Source: Chromera velia (taxonomy: Eukaryota > Sar > Chromeraceae). From it: 52,144 nucleotides of DNA. Under the pieces are notes generated by a model. That model made no database searches. It was not told where the DNA came from and was given only the letters and a program-made list of their open reading frames with translations. Below are positions 1-11,202 of the stretch, one piece after another (position 1 is the first letter of the stretch; the number at the start of each line of letters is the position of its first letter). Both the position numbers and the translations under genes were made by a program. The DNA lies in assembly GCA_018398765.1 (NCBI GenBank), contig JAHBMJ010000248.1:961-53104 (forward strand), written 5' to 3'.

Positions 1-248
1 GGGGGGGGGGGGATGGGAAAGGGGAGAACAACGCTCTTGTAGGCGCATGCAGTCATGGGTGTCCGTCAATTCTCATCTATCTGCTCAAGAAAATGCATAT
101 TGAGCTTTGTAGTTCTTTGCTGCCTTGCTTTGGAGTACAAGAATGTCGGCACTATCATTTATACGACTATTCAATAGTTTGTACCTCTTTGATCATTTTC
201 GTTTCGGTCGCGGTCCCCGGGTCAGCTTGCCCAGGGCACCTCTACCCC
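1..248. other. Window edge, no gene seen
   Basis: The window opens with a run of twelve G, possibly an assembly edge. Nothing coding can be supported up to the stop of the first minus-strand gene at 249. The stretch probably holds that gene's 3' untranslated region. Confidence 0.4.
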
Positions 249-3229
249 TCAGTCTAAGGAGAGGGGCACACAGACAGGTGGGGGTTTCTGCACTTCGTTC
301 AAAAGTTCCGCCAGAACACCCACCGTCATGGCCTGTCCCGCCAGCGAACAGCCCTGAACTTGCGTCTGGAGGGCCTCTGCCTTTCTTTGCCCTTGCACTT
401 GTTCTCCTGTCTCTGTGTGGGCGCCTACCTGCATTTTGCAGTAAGGGAGCGGCAGGTCGTGTTCACAAAGAGAGAAGAAGCTTAGGTCTTCGACAAAATC
501 TGAGACGTAGAGGGAGAAAGCATTTTGAAAACGGGACCGGGGGGTTTGTGAAACAGCTCTGGTTGCTCAACACAGGCAGGTCAAGAGTTGAAAAGAAGGC
601 AAAGAATGAAAGAAAAACTGTGGAAATAAGAATGCCGGTGCAAGAAGAGTAAAAAGGAAGGAGTGTACAGATGCATGCGTGCAAGCAAAAGACCGGGAGA
701 AATAAAGGCGGACGGGAGAGACAGGTAGACAGACAGATGGACGGACAGCGGAAGATACTGCAGTCTTGAGGACAAAACATGTCAGTGAATTCTGCGGCCT
801 ATTAGTCAGGTCTTTTCTTTCCTTTCACCGCCTTACTTTTTGAGCAGCTCTGTCTCCCGCACCGCAGCAGACTTTTTGGAACAACTGCCACCTGGCCGTC
901 TCGTTTTGTCCAGGCACCGGTGAGGGTCTCTTTGCTGCTGCTGCTGCTGCTGTCATGATGCCGTCTCCGTCTAGTCCCCCTGAATGCCCGCCGTTGGAAT
1001 TCCTGTCTCCTATCCTTCCCATTGCCGAAGCGTGAGAGAGGGAGCAGCAGGGGGCGGAAGACCGTCTCTTCTGTTTTGTAGGCGGTGCTGCTGCCGGTCT
1101 TTCCCACACACGGACACCTACAGCAGCACTGGTCTCTCTCACAACTGGGTGCTGCAGAAGGAACCTCTCGGGCAGAGGTGAGGCCCCACTCCCACCAATT
1201 TCCCCTGTGGCCAAAACGGGTTGGCCTCTTTCTCTCCTCTCGCTCGAGGGGACAGTCGGTTGGTCATTTCTACCAATATTACTGCTACTACCACTGCTGG
1301 TTGAATAGAGAGGATTCTGGGCTTCGTCTTGAGTGTCCTCCTTCCTCTCTTTGGGAGACGCGGAGGACTTTTCTGCCACTGTCTGTTGTTTGCCTGGTGA
1401 CATTTCTATTGGAGAACTAGGCTCTTTGGACTTGGGATGTAAGGCGTTTTCTTCCTCTTGGTCTGCTGACTGATCTTCCGGATTTTTTTCTTTTTCTTTC
1501 TGAATTGAGACACCCTGCGACTCTGTCTCTGTGTCTGTGTCTGATCTTCCGAAAGACTTTACTGTCAGACGCTCACCCCCCACGAGATCTGAATTACGAA
1601 AGAAAGAGACTTCAAAGTGATCCAAACCTCCCACGGCATCTGCACGGGGACAGGTGTCGGGGGGTCTCTCTCTAACCTGGTGACCTTGCAGACTCTCAAC
1701 GTGAGCAGCTGCCAACGGACCCACCTCTATGACCACCTTCTCGTGCCTCACCCTCCCATTCCCTTTGTATCCGTCTGCTTTGGGTTGTCTCCATGCACGC
1801 AGAGAGAGACCTGACTGGAGAAGAGAGAATACGAAAGTACTCACCAACGCCCCCCCACGGCTGTGAATTCCCACCAACGCACTCAGGTCCTGCTCACCCC
1901 AACATGGCACCTGTACAGTGACAAAGAGGCAGGCGGGAAGGCAGGCAGAGATGATGTATGATAGAATTCTTTTTTTCATGGACAGAAAAGGAGACTGGCA
2001 AACAGGAAAGGAAACAAGCAGGCAGGGAGACACGCGTAGAGATCGAGAAGCAAACAAACAAAAAGGCAGCCTCGCTGTCATTGCTAGCTCGTTTGGACCA
2101 TTCCATGAGCAAAGATCCTTTCCATGGCTTTCATCTTTTTCCTGTGATTTGTTTCTGCATAGACCAGTTTTTTCCCCAGTCTCTCTTTTTTTAATGACAT
2201 CCAAGCCTCTCTAACTAGCGCTCTATGCCTTTGCATCGGTCCCTTCCAGGCATAAGGAAACACAGAACATACCCCAGGAAGTTCCCCACCGCAGTTCGCC
2301 TCTCTTCCCGCTTCCTTTCTTCCTTCTTCTTCTGCCCCCTGCCTCTGTGGCAGTTCCCCTTTCAACACCGCGATCGTCCTCCTCTGCAACATCTTCGAGA
2401 CGTCCTCTGGCCGCCCTTTCAGAGTCTGGACGGAAATGGAAAAGCGCTCTGACCGCAGAGAGGGGGGAAGTGTCTCTTTCCACAACCAACAGGCGAGGTC
2501 AACGAAGTGGTAACCCGAATGGCAAAGTTTTCCATACCCGTATTTGTACGGGTGATTCTCTTTTGAGTACTCCGACGGTAAGACGAAACACCCGTCGCAG
2601 TGGAAGACAAACATATACGTGATGGGAAGGTCAAATGCGTGCGTGAGGGATTTGACCTCCTCAAGTAACCATCTGTAGCCCTCGTGCATGCGTCTCTGCA
2701 CCATCACAAAACATTCGTGTTGGGACTTTTCTTGAAGTCCTCTGAGAAGAGAGAAATCTCTTCTCACTTCGTCTCCAGGACGCTGACCGTCCCCATAGTC
2801 AGATGGCACTGTGATGGGTTTGTCAACCAGTATTCTCAATGGCAGTGGCTTTGGACCGTCTGATTCCTCCGTTCCACGCTGCGTAGACGGCAAGTGAAGA
2901 AGAAACTTGAGGAATGCTCTGTGCGCTTTGGGCTCTGTGGAGACGATCACCACATCCACCCGTCTCTCTCGGAGGGCTTCAGTTAGGGCAGAGCAAACCC
3001 GTTCAGAGAGATCGAGGGCGTCCCTCTCTGCATCAGGAACCTCTACAAAGAGGGGTGGGGAGGGGGAGGAGGGGAAAGCGGTGAGTGCCTCGGGAGCTCT
3101 GGAGGAGAGCTCCACCACCACCTGCAGACTGCCGAGTTCTCTGATGAACGGGATGTAGATCCTCTTCGCATGAGGTCCAAAGCCAATCAAACAGAAATGT
3201 AGACCATCTCTGCTGCTCTGTCTGCTCAT
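249..3229 (-). CDS. Gfo/Idh/MocA-family oxidoreductase with long disordered C-terminal extension
   Basis: Predicted NAD(P)-dependent oxidoreductase acting on a sugar or related polyol; the substrate cannot be told. The model is complement(249..428, 837..1910, 2273..3229), 736 residues. Introns 2272-1911 and 836-429 both lie in phase 0 with GT...AG ends (donors GTATGT and GTAAGG). The ATG at 3229 gives a start just before the dinucleotide-binding strand and glycine motif (LIGFGPHAK, residues 14-22). The family's conserved Lys is present in VDKP (K137). Exon 2 opens with the C-terminal sheet of the family (LLQSGLSLRAW, YKGNGRVRHE, FFRNSDLVGG). Some 240 acidic, Ser- and Pro-rich residues then follow, including an Ala run from a GCA/GCT repeat near 940-955. 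The third exon is less sure; without splicing there the reading frame stops at 825. The gene is divergent from the dioxygenase-methyltransferase gene. Confidence 0.8.
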
Positions 3230-3884
3230 GATCAATAAAGAACATGCAGTGCACAAGACGCTCCACGATATAGCTGGCGTTCCAACAACTGAACTCAAAT
3301 CAGTCGTGAGGGGATATATATATATATATATATACTGATAAAATCCTTGATCGAGTTCTGCTGTGGAAGGTACTGACACCCGTGTGTGCAGCTAGACCTC
3401 TACAGAAAGAAGGGTGCGGGTATATAGCTCTGCGCTGCATGTCTGTGTGTCTGTCGCTGCCGCATCTATATATGTGGGGACTCCCTTCAAATGTACAGCC
3501 ATGATTGCGCTGCTTATATATAGGACGCATGCTCTGCATGCTCTGCATCAATGCAACACTCTGCAACATTCTGCAACACCGTTGTGTTCATGCAACATCT
3601 TGCAACACACGGTCAAGTTAAACATTCCTCCATGCGTCGATCAATCAAACTCCACCTTACCACTGGGAGAACAATGCAAGAATAAGCCCTTTCTCGCAAT
3701 TGCAACTGGTGCCTACATATCCTCTCAAGCAGCTGTTGCGTATATACAGTCGGTTAGTATTCAGTTGCCTGTTGCTAACAACTGTTGCTCAACACTGCTA
3801 AAGTCTGACGGTTCGTTCTTCGCGACTAGTCCAACCAACTCACATACCTAGACCAAAGAAAGGGGGGAAGACCCAGTGACAAGC
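3230..3884. promoter_or_regulatory. Shared divergent promoter region
   Basis: These 655 bp separate two ATGs that point away from each other, so they must hold both promoters. Visible elements are an alternating TA tract at about 3313-3334 on the oxidoreductase side, TGCATGC near 3530-3545, and five TGCAACA copies in about 55 bp (roughly 3553-3609). Short TATATA stretches also occur near 3420, 3467, 3516 and 3740. A role for any motif is inference. Confidence 0.55.
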
Positions 3885-6800
3885 ATGATATCCCTCTCAC
3901 GTGGCAAATTGCCGGGCATAGCGTTGACTTTCCGTCTGCAGTTGTCTTCTGCTTTTCCACTTTTTACGAGACACCTCCACACCCTCTCACACGAACTGCA
4001 AGAGGCGCGCGAAACGTATCGATCCGAAGGATTCGTTTGCTTCCGCTCTGCTCTTCCTTCGCATTTTTTAGAGAGTCTCCGGGAGGCTTTCTCCTTCTTT
4101 GTGAAGGAATCTAAACGCCACCAGAGGCACACAGCTGCATTCGACATTGCAGACACGCACACGCAGAGCAACCCCCAAGTGAAAAAAATCAAACGCCCGC
4201 ATCTGTGGCATCCCGTCTTTGCAAACATCACCCGGCATCCCTCTGTCGTCTCTCTCGTCAGCAGGCTTCTACAGAGAGATGTCGAAGGGGCACCTCACCA
4301 CAGTCCCCCTGGAGCAATCCGTGTGGGTGTGCGATTCCAGGGGGACAAACTGAACTCGAAGCCCCCCCTCCAGCCGTCCAGTGCGATCGCCTTCCATCAA
4401 GATTGGGCCTTCTATCCCCACACTAATGATGACTTGTGCACAGTCTCCATTCCCCTCGAGGACCTAGATGAAGAGAACGGGACTCTGCTTTATGTTCCCT
4501 CGTCTCATAGAGGCCCCCTCTTTTCGCATCACGACAAAAACACAGGCAACTTTGCGGGAGGCATCACTGATTCGGATTTCGATCCCAAGAGCGTTCCCCT
4601 GAAGGCTCTCGTGTGTCCCGCTGGGTCCATTGCCGTCCACCACGTGCGTACTGTGCACGGCTCCTTGCCCAATCTGTCAACCCGTCCCCGTCCGCTGCTG
4701 CTTCTCCAATACGCACTCGGGGACGCGTGGCCTCTTCAGCAACATCCCCGAGGAGCGTGGGGAATAGAGGCCGGTCCCGAAAGGCAAATTGACGAGTGGA
4801 CAATCAGCCAAGCGTACACTGTGACTGAAGGAACAGAACCGGTCCGACGCCCCTTTCTTAGCTCGGTTCCCGTCTCCCTGCCGATGCCCTGGCCGGGACG
4901 CGGAGAGCTCAACTCGTTGTATGCCACACAGTCTGTTTTGGATTCTAGTGCAGTGGATTTGAAGCGTCTCCCACAGGGGGTGGGGGTCGTTAAATGTGTG
5001 GACGGCAGGGGCGATAGGGATGTGGACAGGAGGGGTCCGGCCATGGGGTCGCAATTTCGATTTCTTTTTGAGAAAGCCCGGATGGCTGCCCGAGATGGTG
5101 ATGTAGGCGAGTGCCTTGGTTGGCAGCGTCTGCTTCAATTTGTGGGAGGGGGTCCTTATGGGCAGATCTTTCAGTGTGTGTCGTTGCGAGAGAAGCTTCA
5201 GAAACGCCTTGTAGAGCTGTGTCTGTCGGATGAGAAGGGAAGAAGTGTGGATTCGGGAGAGGGGGGGCATGGGGACGAGAGAATCTTTGAGGGTTTGCGG
5301 TCTCTGTTTCAAAAGGAGATTTTGCCAACGGAAGAGTTTCGATTGGCGTTTGAAAACTTCAAAGACAGAAGGGCGGAGGCAAGGGCGTCTGAGTTCATGC
5401 AGGTGATGAAAGATCATCTTCCGCATTCAGAGAGGGCGACTGGCATGTCAGACAAAGACAGAGAGGAAGGAAAAAATATAAAAAAGTTTCGTCTTTTGGA
5501 TTGGGGTTGTGGAGATGGGAGTGTGGCTTCGTCTCTGGGCAGGGCTCTGGGGGATCAGTGGGAAGTTTCTGGGTGTGATGTGAGGGCAGAGGGAGGAGGC
5601 AGCCAGCCAAAGAACTTCCCGTCTAACGTCCAATTTGACAGAGTTCCTCCGACATCCGCTGAAGATTGGATGTGTGTTCCCGGGCTTGTGGCAGGTGGAC
5701 AACCGTCTGCTTCTTCTTCGTCCAGCATCCGCAGCAGCATGAGTAATGGTAGTGGAGAAACAAGTGCATCAATGACAGAAAGCCAGATGATGCCCAAACT
5801 GGGGGAGTACAGACTGCCATATGCCGACAGAAGCATCGACGTGATGACCTTCTGCATGTCTCTGCATCACGCCCACTGGAGACAGGAGGTCTTCAACGAG
5901 GTTGGTTGGTCGGAGGAACGTTTGTCTGTGTGGGTTTGTTTGACAGGTGGAGTAGAAACACATTGTACTGGAAGACAGGAAACACCAAGCTTACGGGCCC
6001 TAGGCAGTCTTCAAGGACGCTGGGTGCTTGCTGGTATTTTTGAATCAGAAATCAATCAGTGGTAAAGTAATAAAAATGATTTGTTTTTATCTTTGTGAAG
6101 GTTTCTGCATGCACTTTTGTATTGCCAAGGTGATCATGTGTGCAAACAAGTCGATGAGAGGATATGAGAGTCAATTCAAGGGACTCTACTTCACATTCCT
6201 TCCTGTGCAGTTTTGGCGAGTCCTGAAGCGTCCCGGAGGGCTTCTCTGTCTGAGAGAACATGACGTGTCGGACGAGGAGACAAAGGCCGTGTTGGACCTT
6301 GTACATGGACTGCACCTCCGCGTGTGGGCTTCTGATGAGAAGGCACTGCCCTCCTTTTGTGAAGAGTTCAGGTCTGTCTGTCAGGCAGGCAGATCGCATC
6401 GGAGTGGGGCTCGTGCATACCCCATCGAGCTAAGGAAGGAATGAAAGAGAGACAGGAGAAAAAACAAATTGGACATGCAAACCAAAGCGCAAGATTGAAT
6501 TTTGAAAGAAAATCAGAGGGTGGAGCTGTGCCGTGAGTCCGTCGGCGGTAAGGGCTGCATGTCCAAGAAAGCGACTCAAAAAGCCTGAAACAGAAAAATG
6601 ACAGAGAACCCAGAATGACGGTTCACAGTAGCCGGGTCTGTCTCTGGTGTTCTCAAGACGGTCTTCCTCTTTCCTCACATCATTCTGCGGCTTTGCAGAC
6701 ATACATACAACGAATCACCGTCACACACGACTTGTTCTTTTTCAAGCGCTGATACTCTTCCGGCCCGTTGTCCATCTCGTCCGTTATTTTGCGTGTCTGC

Positions 6801-7207
6801 TGACCATTTCGCATCCCATGCAGAATCCCATGCATCTCTCTGTAAAAGCTTTGCATTCATTGTTCTCTCCTCAATGCAGGTCATTCTACACCTCTGAACC
6901 CGTGTGGCACGCTGCTCTGACTGCGGCTGGCTTTAAACGACTGGTGCTGCGGCCTGCGAACGATGAGAGAGTTCCCCTTAACACGGCCCCCTCTGCTGAA
7001 AGTGCTGTCACTGGTTTTACACAGTCTCCTCCGGACAGTACAGCTGCAGCAGGCGGGGAGGCTCAACGAAGCAATTCGGCAGGATCAATCGGAGGCTCAG
7101 AAAAGCTCGTTGAAGATCTGGATAGACTGGAAGTTGGTATTTTTTCTGAACAAGAGGCCTTCTTCCAAAACCCTAAGAAGGTCTTCTATGCGCTTTACAC
7201 GACTTGA
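3885..7207 (+). CDS. Phytanoyl-CoA dioxygenase-like / SAM methyltransferase fusion
   Basis: Two-domain enzyme of 834 residues; exons 3885-5900, 6211-6371 and 6880-7207. Introns are GT...AG in phases 0 and 2, and the joins restore continuous sequence (EEFRSFYTS at the second). The first half is an Fe(II)/2-oxoglutarate oxygenase of the PhyH type: HQD supplies H171 and D173, the distal His is H258, and R267 suits 2-oxoglutarate binding. The second half is a class I methyltransferase: motif I DWGCGDGS (539-546), an acidic loop, LPYADRSIDV (about 643-652) and LHH, with later strands in exons 2 and 3. The first 35 or so residues are basic and Ser/Leu-rich, so an organelle signal is possible. An upstream in-frame GTG exists at 3876, but the ATG at 3885 is preferred. 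Substrate unknown. The product may act with the divergent oxidoreductase, which is inference. Confidence 0.85.
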
Positions 7208-8079
7208 TTGAAGCAACATGTACACATTATGTTTGTTTTAGTTGGTTAGTTAGTTAGTTACTTACAGAATGTTTTTATTTTTATTGGATATTTATAAGAA
7301 CTTACAGCTGTGCGCATATTTATATATATTTTTGCAGGCAAAGTAAGGCAAACATATACAAATATGAAATAAAATTTAAACATTAGTTTCTTTCAAGATA
7401 TTTTGAGATTGACAGCTTTTTCGTACTCCTTTTTCGTTTGTAGTTTTAAGCCATTAATTCTTTAAATTTCGTTTAATTTACGTTTCATTTAGTTTTGTGT
7501 AGATTTAGTTTTATCTAGAGTTTCATTCATATTTGATTCATAAATAATTTAACCTAGAATTTAATGGGATAATTGCCGTTGCGATCCTACAATTTAAACA
7601 ATGACTTTATATCTAGAGGTGATCCCAATAGTTTTAAATTTTTAAATAAAATGATGACACCCCGGCCCCACTTTAACTGTAAACTTTAAAATTTTTCCTT
7701 TAAACACTTTAAAACTACTATGCGTAGTATGCAACTTGAAAGAACGGTAGAAAAGTGATGTTTTCTGTCAGTTCTAGTTCTAATTTTTCTTTTTTAAGTG
7801 TTTTAATATTTTAAATTATTTATTTAAAGTGAAATCATCGTCACTTTAATGTAAATGTAAATATATTGGGATCACCCCTAGCTTCATATCTATCGGAATA
7901 GTTCAAGTTTAGTAATTTATAAATAGTTTACTATCTAGTTTACTATTTTCACGGTTAAAAAACATACCTCAATCACCCATAGATGATGACATATATATAA
8001 GTTTTTTACTGATTTTGTATGATTTTAAAATTCAGATTTTTTCAGAATTATTCAGAACGCATACTACTGTAGTAGTACA
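7208..8079. other. AT-rich intergenic spacer
   Basis: Low-GC spacer between two genes that converge on it. It holds GTTA repeats near 7240-7260, long A/T tracts and the MITE-like element at 7613-7881. No coding potential is visible; both 3' untranslated regions must lie here. Confidence 0.6.
7613..7881. mobile_element. MITE-like element with GGTGATCCCAATA terminal inverted repeats
   Basis: About 269 bp bounded by inverted ends: left CTAGAGGTGATCCCAATA and, on the other strand, right CTAGGGGTGATCCCAATA. Each side carries CTAG, so the target duplication could be CTAG or the inner TA; TA would fit a Tc1/mariner-type origin. The interior is A/T-rich and non-coding. The ends are seen directly; the superfamily is inference. 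Confidence 0.6.
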
Positions 8080-9606
8080 TCATCGCCTCTGCCCATATTC
8101 TAGTATTTCAAAGAACCGCTGGCCTGCTCGGAACGGATCTGAAGTGTCGATTCTCCACTGGAGAAGAGATGCACGTTTGTTTGAATATCTTCTGGAATAA
8201 TTCGGAGGGGGATCCCACGGCAAGAAATCAAGGCTGAAGTTTCTAACCCCGTGCTGCCCTTCTCTTCCAACGGCTACAATTTCTTCCCTCACAAGTTCAG
8301 CCATCGGAATGAAGTGAAAGAAACGCGATCGCTCCGCTGCGTTCATGCCTGAGAGCAGGCGCCGCTCGGAGGGTGTTACGTTCGGGAGGGTACTGTTGTG
8401 AGGTGAACCGACCAGAAGAAACTCGAAATCGTCTTCGTCATACGGAACGGTAACCCTTCTGGTCTTTTTGCATGAAGGAACAAGCGCATTACGGCTTTGC
8501 GAAATCCAACACGCACTTTTCAGTTGCACTCTTTGCCATTTCATTGCTGGCCTCCCACTGAGTCGAATTTCGATGTCGTAGGGGTCGGAGGGACAGGGGG
8601 GCGTCTCACTATTTTCCTCCAACCCGCCCGGAACATGATCAAAGAGCTGATGCTGACACCTTTCCATCATAGCCTGCTCCGCAAGGTGGAAAGGGCTCAG
8701 CTGCGTGCGAAGAGTATCCAGACGGGCCAAACCGTTAGACACGTGAGCAGAATGCCACATTTCAAGCAGCACGGCGCCCACATTCTTTTCGCAAGTTCCC
8801 CATCCAAAAGCGCAGCGGCTCTCTTCAGTGTCATGTTTCCCCCCCGGAGTGACCTTCAGATAGCCTGTCCCGGTTGTGAAGGAGTCACCGGAGAAAACCC
8901 ACACTCTCGGAGCCTCATGAGAACCCTCCTCTAGTGAGATACAGACAACAGCCATTCCCGGATAACCCCTCACACTGTTGAAACCCCAAACTGGTCGTCC
9001 GTAAAAACCTTGTGATGCCCCTCTCGTCGACTTCACCTGGACCGGCAACCACCAGTCCTCAGTGCATCCTGTTGGGCGAACAACAAGGTCGGCACGAGCG
9101 TGGAGCGGCCAACGAACGCGCGGCTCCTCAAGCCCAAAGAACCCCGTTGCCGGACGGAAACTTTCGCGAAGAAGTGACATAGCTGCACGCTCAATGTCAA
9201 GACGTTCGCGCAATGCAAGCGCTCCAGTCTTCCGTTCGCTTTCCAGGCGCGTTTCATTTTTGGAAGCAATGAAACGCGGGCTCGCGAACTCGTCAGAGTT
9301 CACTCCGCTTTCTTGATATGTAGAATCACTGACAGCAGTGCGTTCGTCTAAGCAATCAGCAAAAAGAGAACCCGCTGCAACAATGCCAGGTGCAATGATC
9401 TCAGAAAAAAACCTGTTCTGCTCGATGGCGAAACTGTGCCTTGTGATCGGACTTTCCAAAGAAAAGTTGCATCTCGGTGCGAGGATGCGGTATGCTCTTT
9501 GTGTGCTCAACTGCGCGACGCGCCTATCTCTTGTGATATCCCAAGAAGGTCTCGCGAGAGTGGAGAGATGTCGACACCCCTTCTCCGAGATACGTAGAGT
9601 AAGCAT
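8080..9606 (-). CDS. Protein with two tandem PD-(D/E)XK nuclease-like segments
   Basis: Intronless 508-residue reading frame from ATG at 9606 to TGA at 8080. Two stretches share one layout: a helix with a conserved Glu, then a strand with Asp, then a strand with Q-x-K. In the first these are E139, D173 and QVK (190-192, in LPVQVKSTR). In the second they are E310, D344 and QLK (361-363, in RVQLKSACW). A hydrophobic strand follows each Lys (GMAVVCISLEE; DFEFLLVGSP). This is the E...D...(E/Q)xK pattern of the restriction-endonuclease-like fold, where the core Glu is often Gln. I do not recognise the exact family. The first 110 residues are Arg-rich and could be a targeting or DNA-contact region. 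A role in DNA processing or an element origin is possible; neither is shown. Confidence 0.6.
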   Translation of the reverse strand: MLTLRISEKGCRHLSTLARPSWDITRDRRVAQLSTQRAYRILAPRCNFSLESPITRHSFAIEQNRFFSEIIAPGIVAAGSLFADCLDERTAVSDSTYQESGVNSDEFASPRFIASKNETRLESERKTGALALRERLDIERAAMSLLRESFRPATGFFGLEEPRVRWPLHARADLVVRPTGCTEDWWLPVQVKSTRGASQGFYGRPVWGFNSVRGYPGMAVVCISLEEGSHEAPRVWVFSGDSFTTGTGYLKVTPGGKHDTEESRCAFGWGTCEKNVGAVLLEMWHSAHVSNGLARLDTLRTQLSPFHLAEQAMMERCQHQLFDHVPGGLEENSETPPCPSDPYDIEIRLSGRPAMKWQRVQLKSACWISQSRNALVPSCKKTRRVTVPYDEDDFEFLLVGSPHNSTLPNVTPSERRLLSGMNAAERSRFFHFIPMAELVREEIVAVGREGQHGVRNFSLDFLPWDPPPNYSRRYSNKRASLLQWRIDTSDPFRAGQRFFEILEYGQRR

Positions 9607-11202
9607 CGTTGCTCAAGAGGCCACGAAGGTAGTGCGTCGCAAACGATGGTTGCACTGGCGCATGTTCTGCGAAGGAGACGTACGTGGCAAAACAATTATT
9701 AATAGATTCTGCATTGCTTTTTGTCGGGGCACATGGAGTCGATCCAGCGAATTTGACAAGGTTGCATGATCGCTTTCCGGGCGCATTGAGACTGGCTTTG
9801 AGGAGCCCCGCACTGTAAGAGAATTTTTAGAGATGGAGACTCATTGGAGAGGAGAGGATATTCTCCGCCGATCGAATCTAGATCTCTGGTAAGGAGACGG
9901 CAAAAACATGCAAATTAAAACGCATTCGTGGCATGCCCTGGCCCCTTGCATCGTGCGATATCGTGCATGATTCGTGCACTCCGTTAAGCCGTATCAAGGG
10001 GGCGCATTTCGCCCAACGCCGTATAGCTGTTTCAATGCCTGTAAAGCCCGCGGCGTTTGTGGGTAAACGCCGCGGGGCCGCGGAGCGGCGGTTTCCTCGT
10101 GTCCGCGCCGCGCCGCGGAGCGACTGTCCAAGCTACTCTGTGGAGCCCCGCGACAAACCGTTCACAGACTTGTCAAAACACAGTGAAAACATGCATACCA
10201 AAGAGCTTCCCGAAAAATTTTGGCATCTGCAGCGCAAATTGCTCGTTTTATGAGTATATATTGGCAGGGTGGGTGGGGAAGGGTGCGCCGCCGCGGAAGG
10301 GCTTGAAAGAGTCCGCGGCACAGCCGCGGACCAAATTGAAGAGCCCCGCGGCGCAGCCGTGGGGCTCAAAATGGTGGCTTTACAGGTATTGAGCTGTTTC
10401 GCTTGCTTACACAACATTAGGCGCGCGCCCGAGAGATCTAGCGGCCCCTACTATGCCGCATATATACTTAGATCCCTCATCGATAATCTCCCCCTCCCGT
10501 TCACCCCGAAAAACCAGTATGGAATAGTCCTTCGGACTCCTTCCCCAGTAAACTGAGTTCACTACCCGAGTAGTTGATCGGCTTTACAGCTAAGGTGACG
10601 GATTGGGGAAGCACTGTCTAAAGTGGTGGGAGGGTGAGTTCCGGTTTGTTTGACGGAACTGTCAGAACGGACTATGGTCTTTTCTCCTTCGTTTGACTCC
10701 TCTTCAACTACTCAACATATCTTTTCTGGTTTATGTATTTTTCTGAGCGCACGGCGAATAAAACCGCCACCACTATTTTTTCTCACCCGCGCGGGACGGA
10801 TTTGACGTTCCCGGCTCGGCGTGTTGGTGCCGCAAAGGCCGCGCCGGGCCCGGAACTATATTTCCTGTCAGATCATGATTTCCGTCGTTTGAACACACGG
10901 CTTCGCTCCGCAAGCTAGGCTTCGCCGTCTATGCATGTATGACCGGCCATCGACAACTAAAAATGTTGACATGCAGTTAATTGCATGGTTGAAAAATGAT
11001 GTTGTGTGCAGGGCAGTGAGGACATCAATTCAGGGAATGGATTAACATGTTGGACTCCTCTTCCGGTAGCTATATATTGATAGAGTCTCTGGGCTCCACT
11101 GTAAGTAGAAAAACTTGTCAACTTCAAGTCTTCTAGCTCATTCGAAACGAAAAGTGACAGGAGAACTTAAGTGACTGACCTTTATTGTTAGAAACGTTCA
11201 CA
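9607..11202. other. Long intergenic region with GC-rich hairpins
   Basis: No gene can be supported in these 1.6 kb between the nuclease-like gene and the NLR-type gene, which point away from each other. GC-rich palindromes cluster at 10050-10370 and GC-rich text recurs near 10780-10860. A short TATATATTG near 11083 could serve the downstream gene. Confidence 0.5.
10050..10370. repeat. Cluster of GC-rich hairpins
   Basis: At least three strong stem-loops lie in about 320 bp: CGGCGTTT/AAACGCCG with a 6-nt loop near 10050-10072, TCCGCGGC/GCCGCGGA with a 3-nt loop near 10311-10329, and a stem of about 12 bp opening GAGCCCC and closing GGGGCTC near 10340-10366. The block is far more GC-rich than its flanks. 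Organelle-derived DNA, a structured RNA or a small mobile palindrome are all possible. Confidence 0.5.

Noticed and set aside
125-652. 175-codon plus-strand frame near the window start
   Set aside because: It opens with a non-ATG codon, is low in protein-like structure, and runs antisense to the last exon proposed for the oxidoreductase gene.
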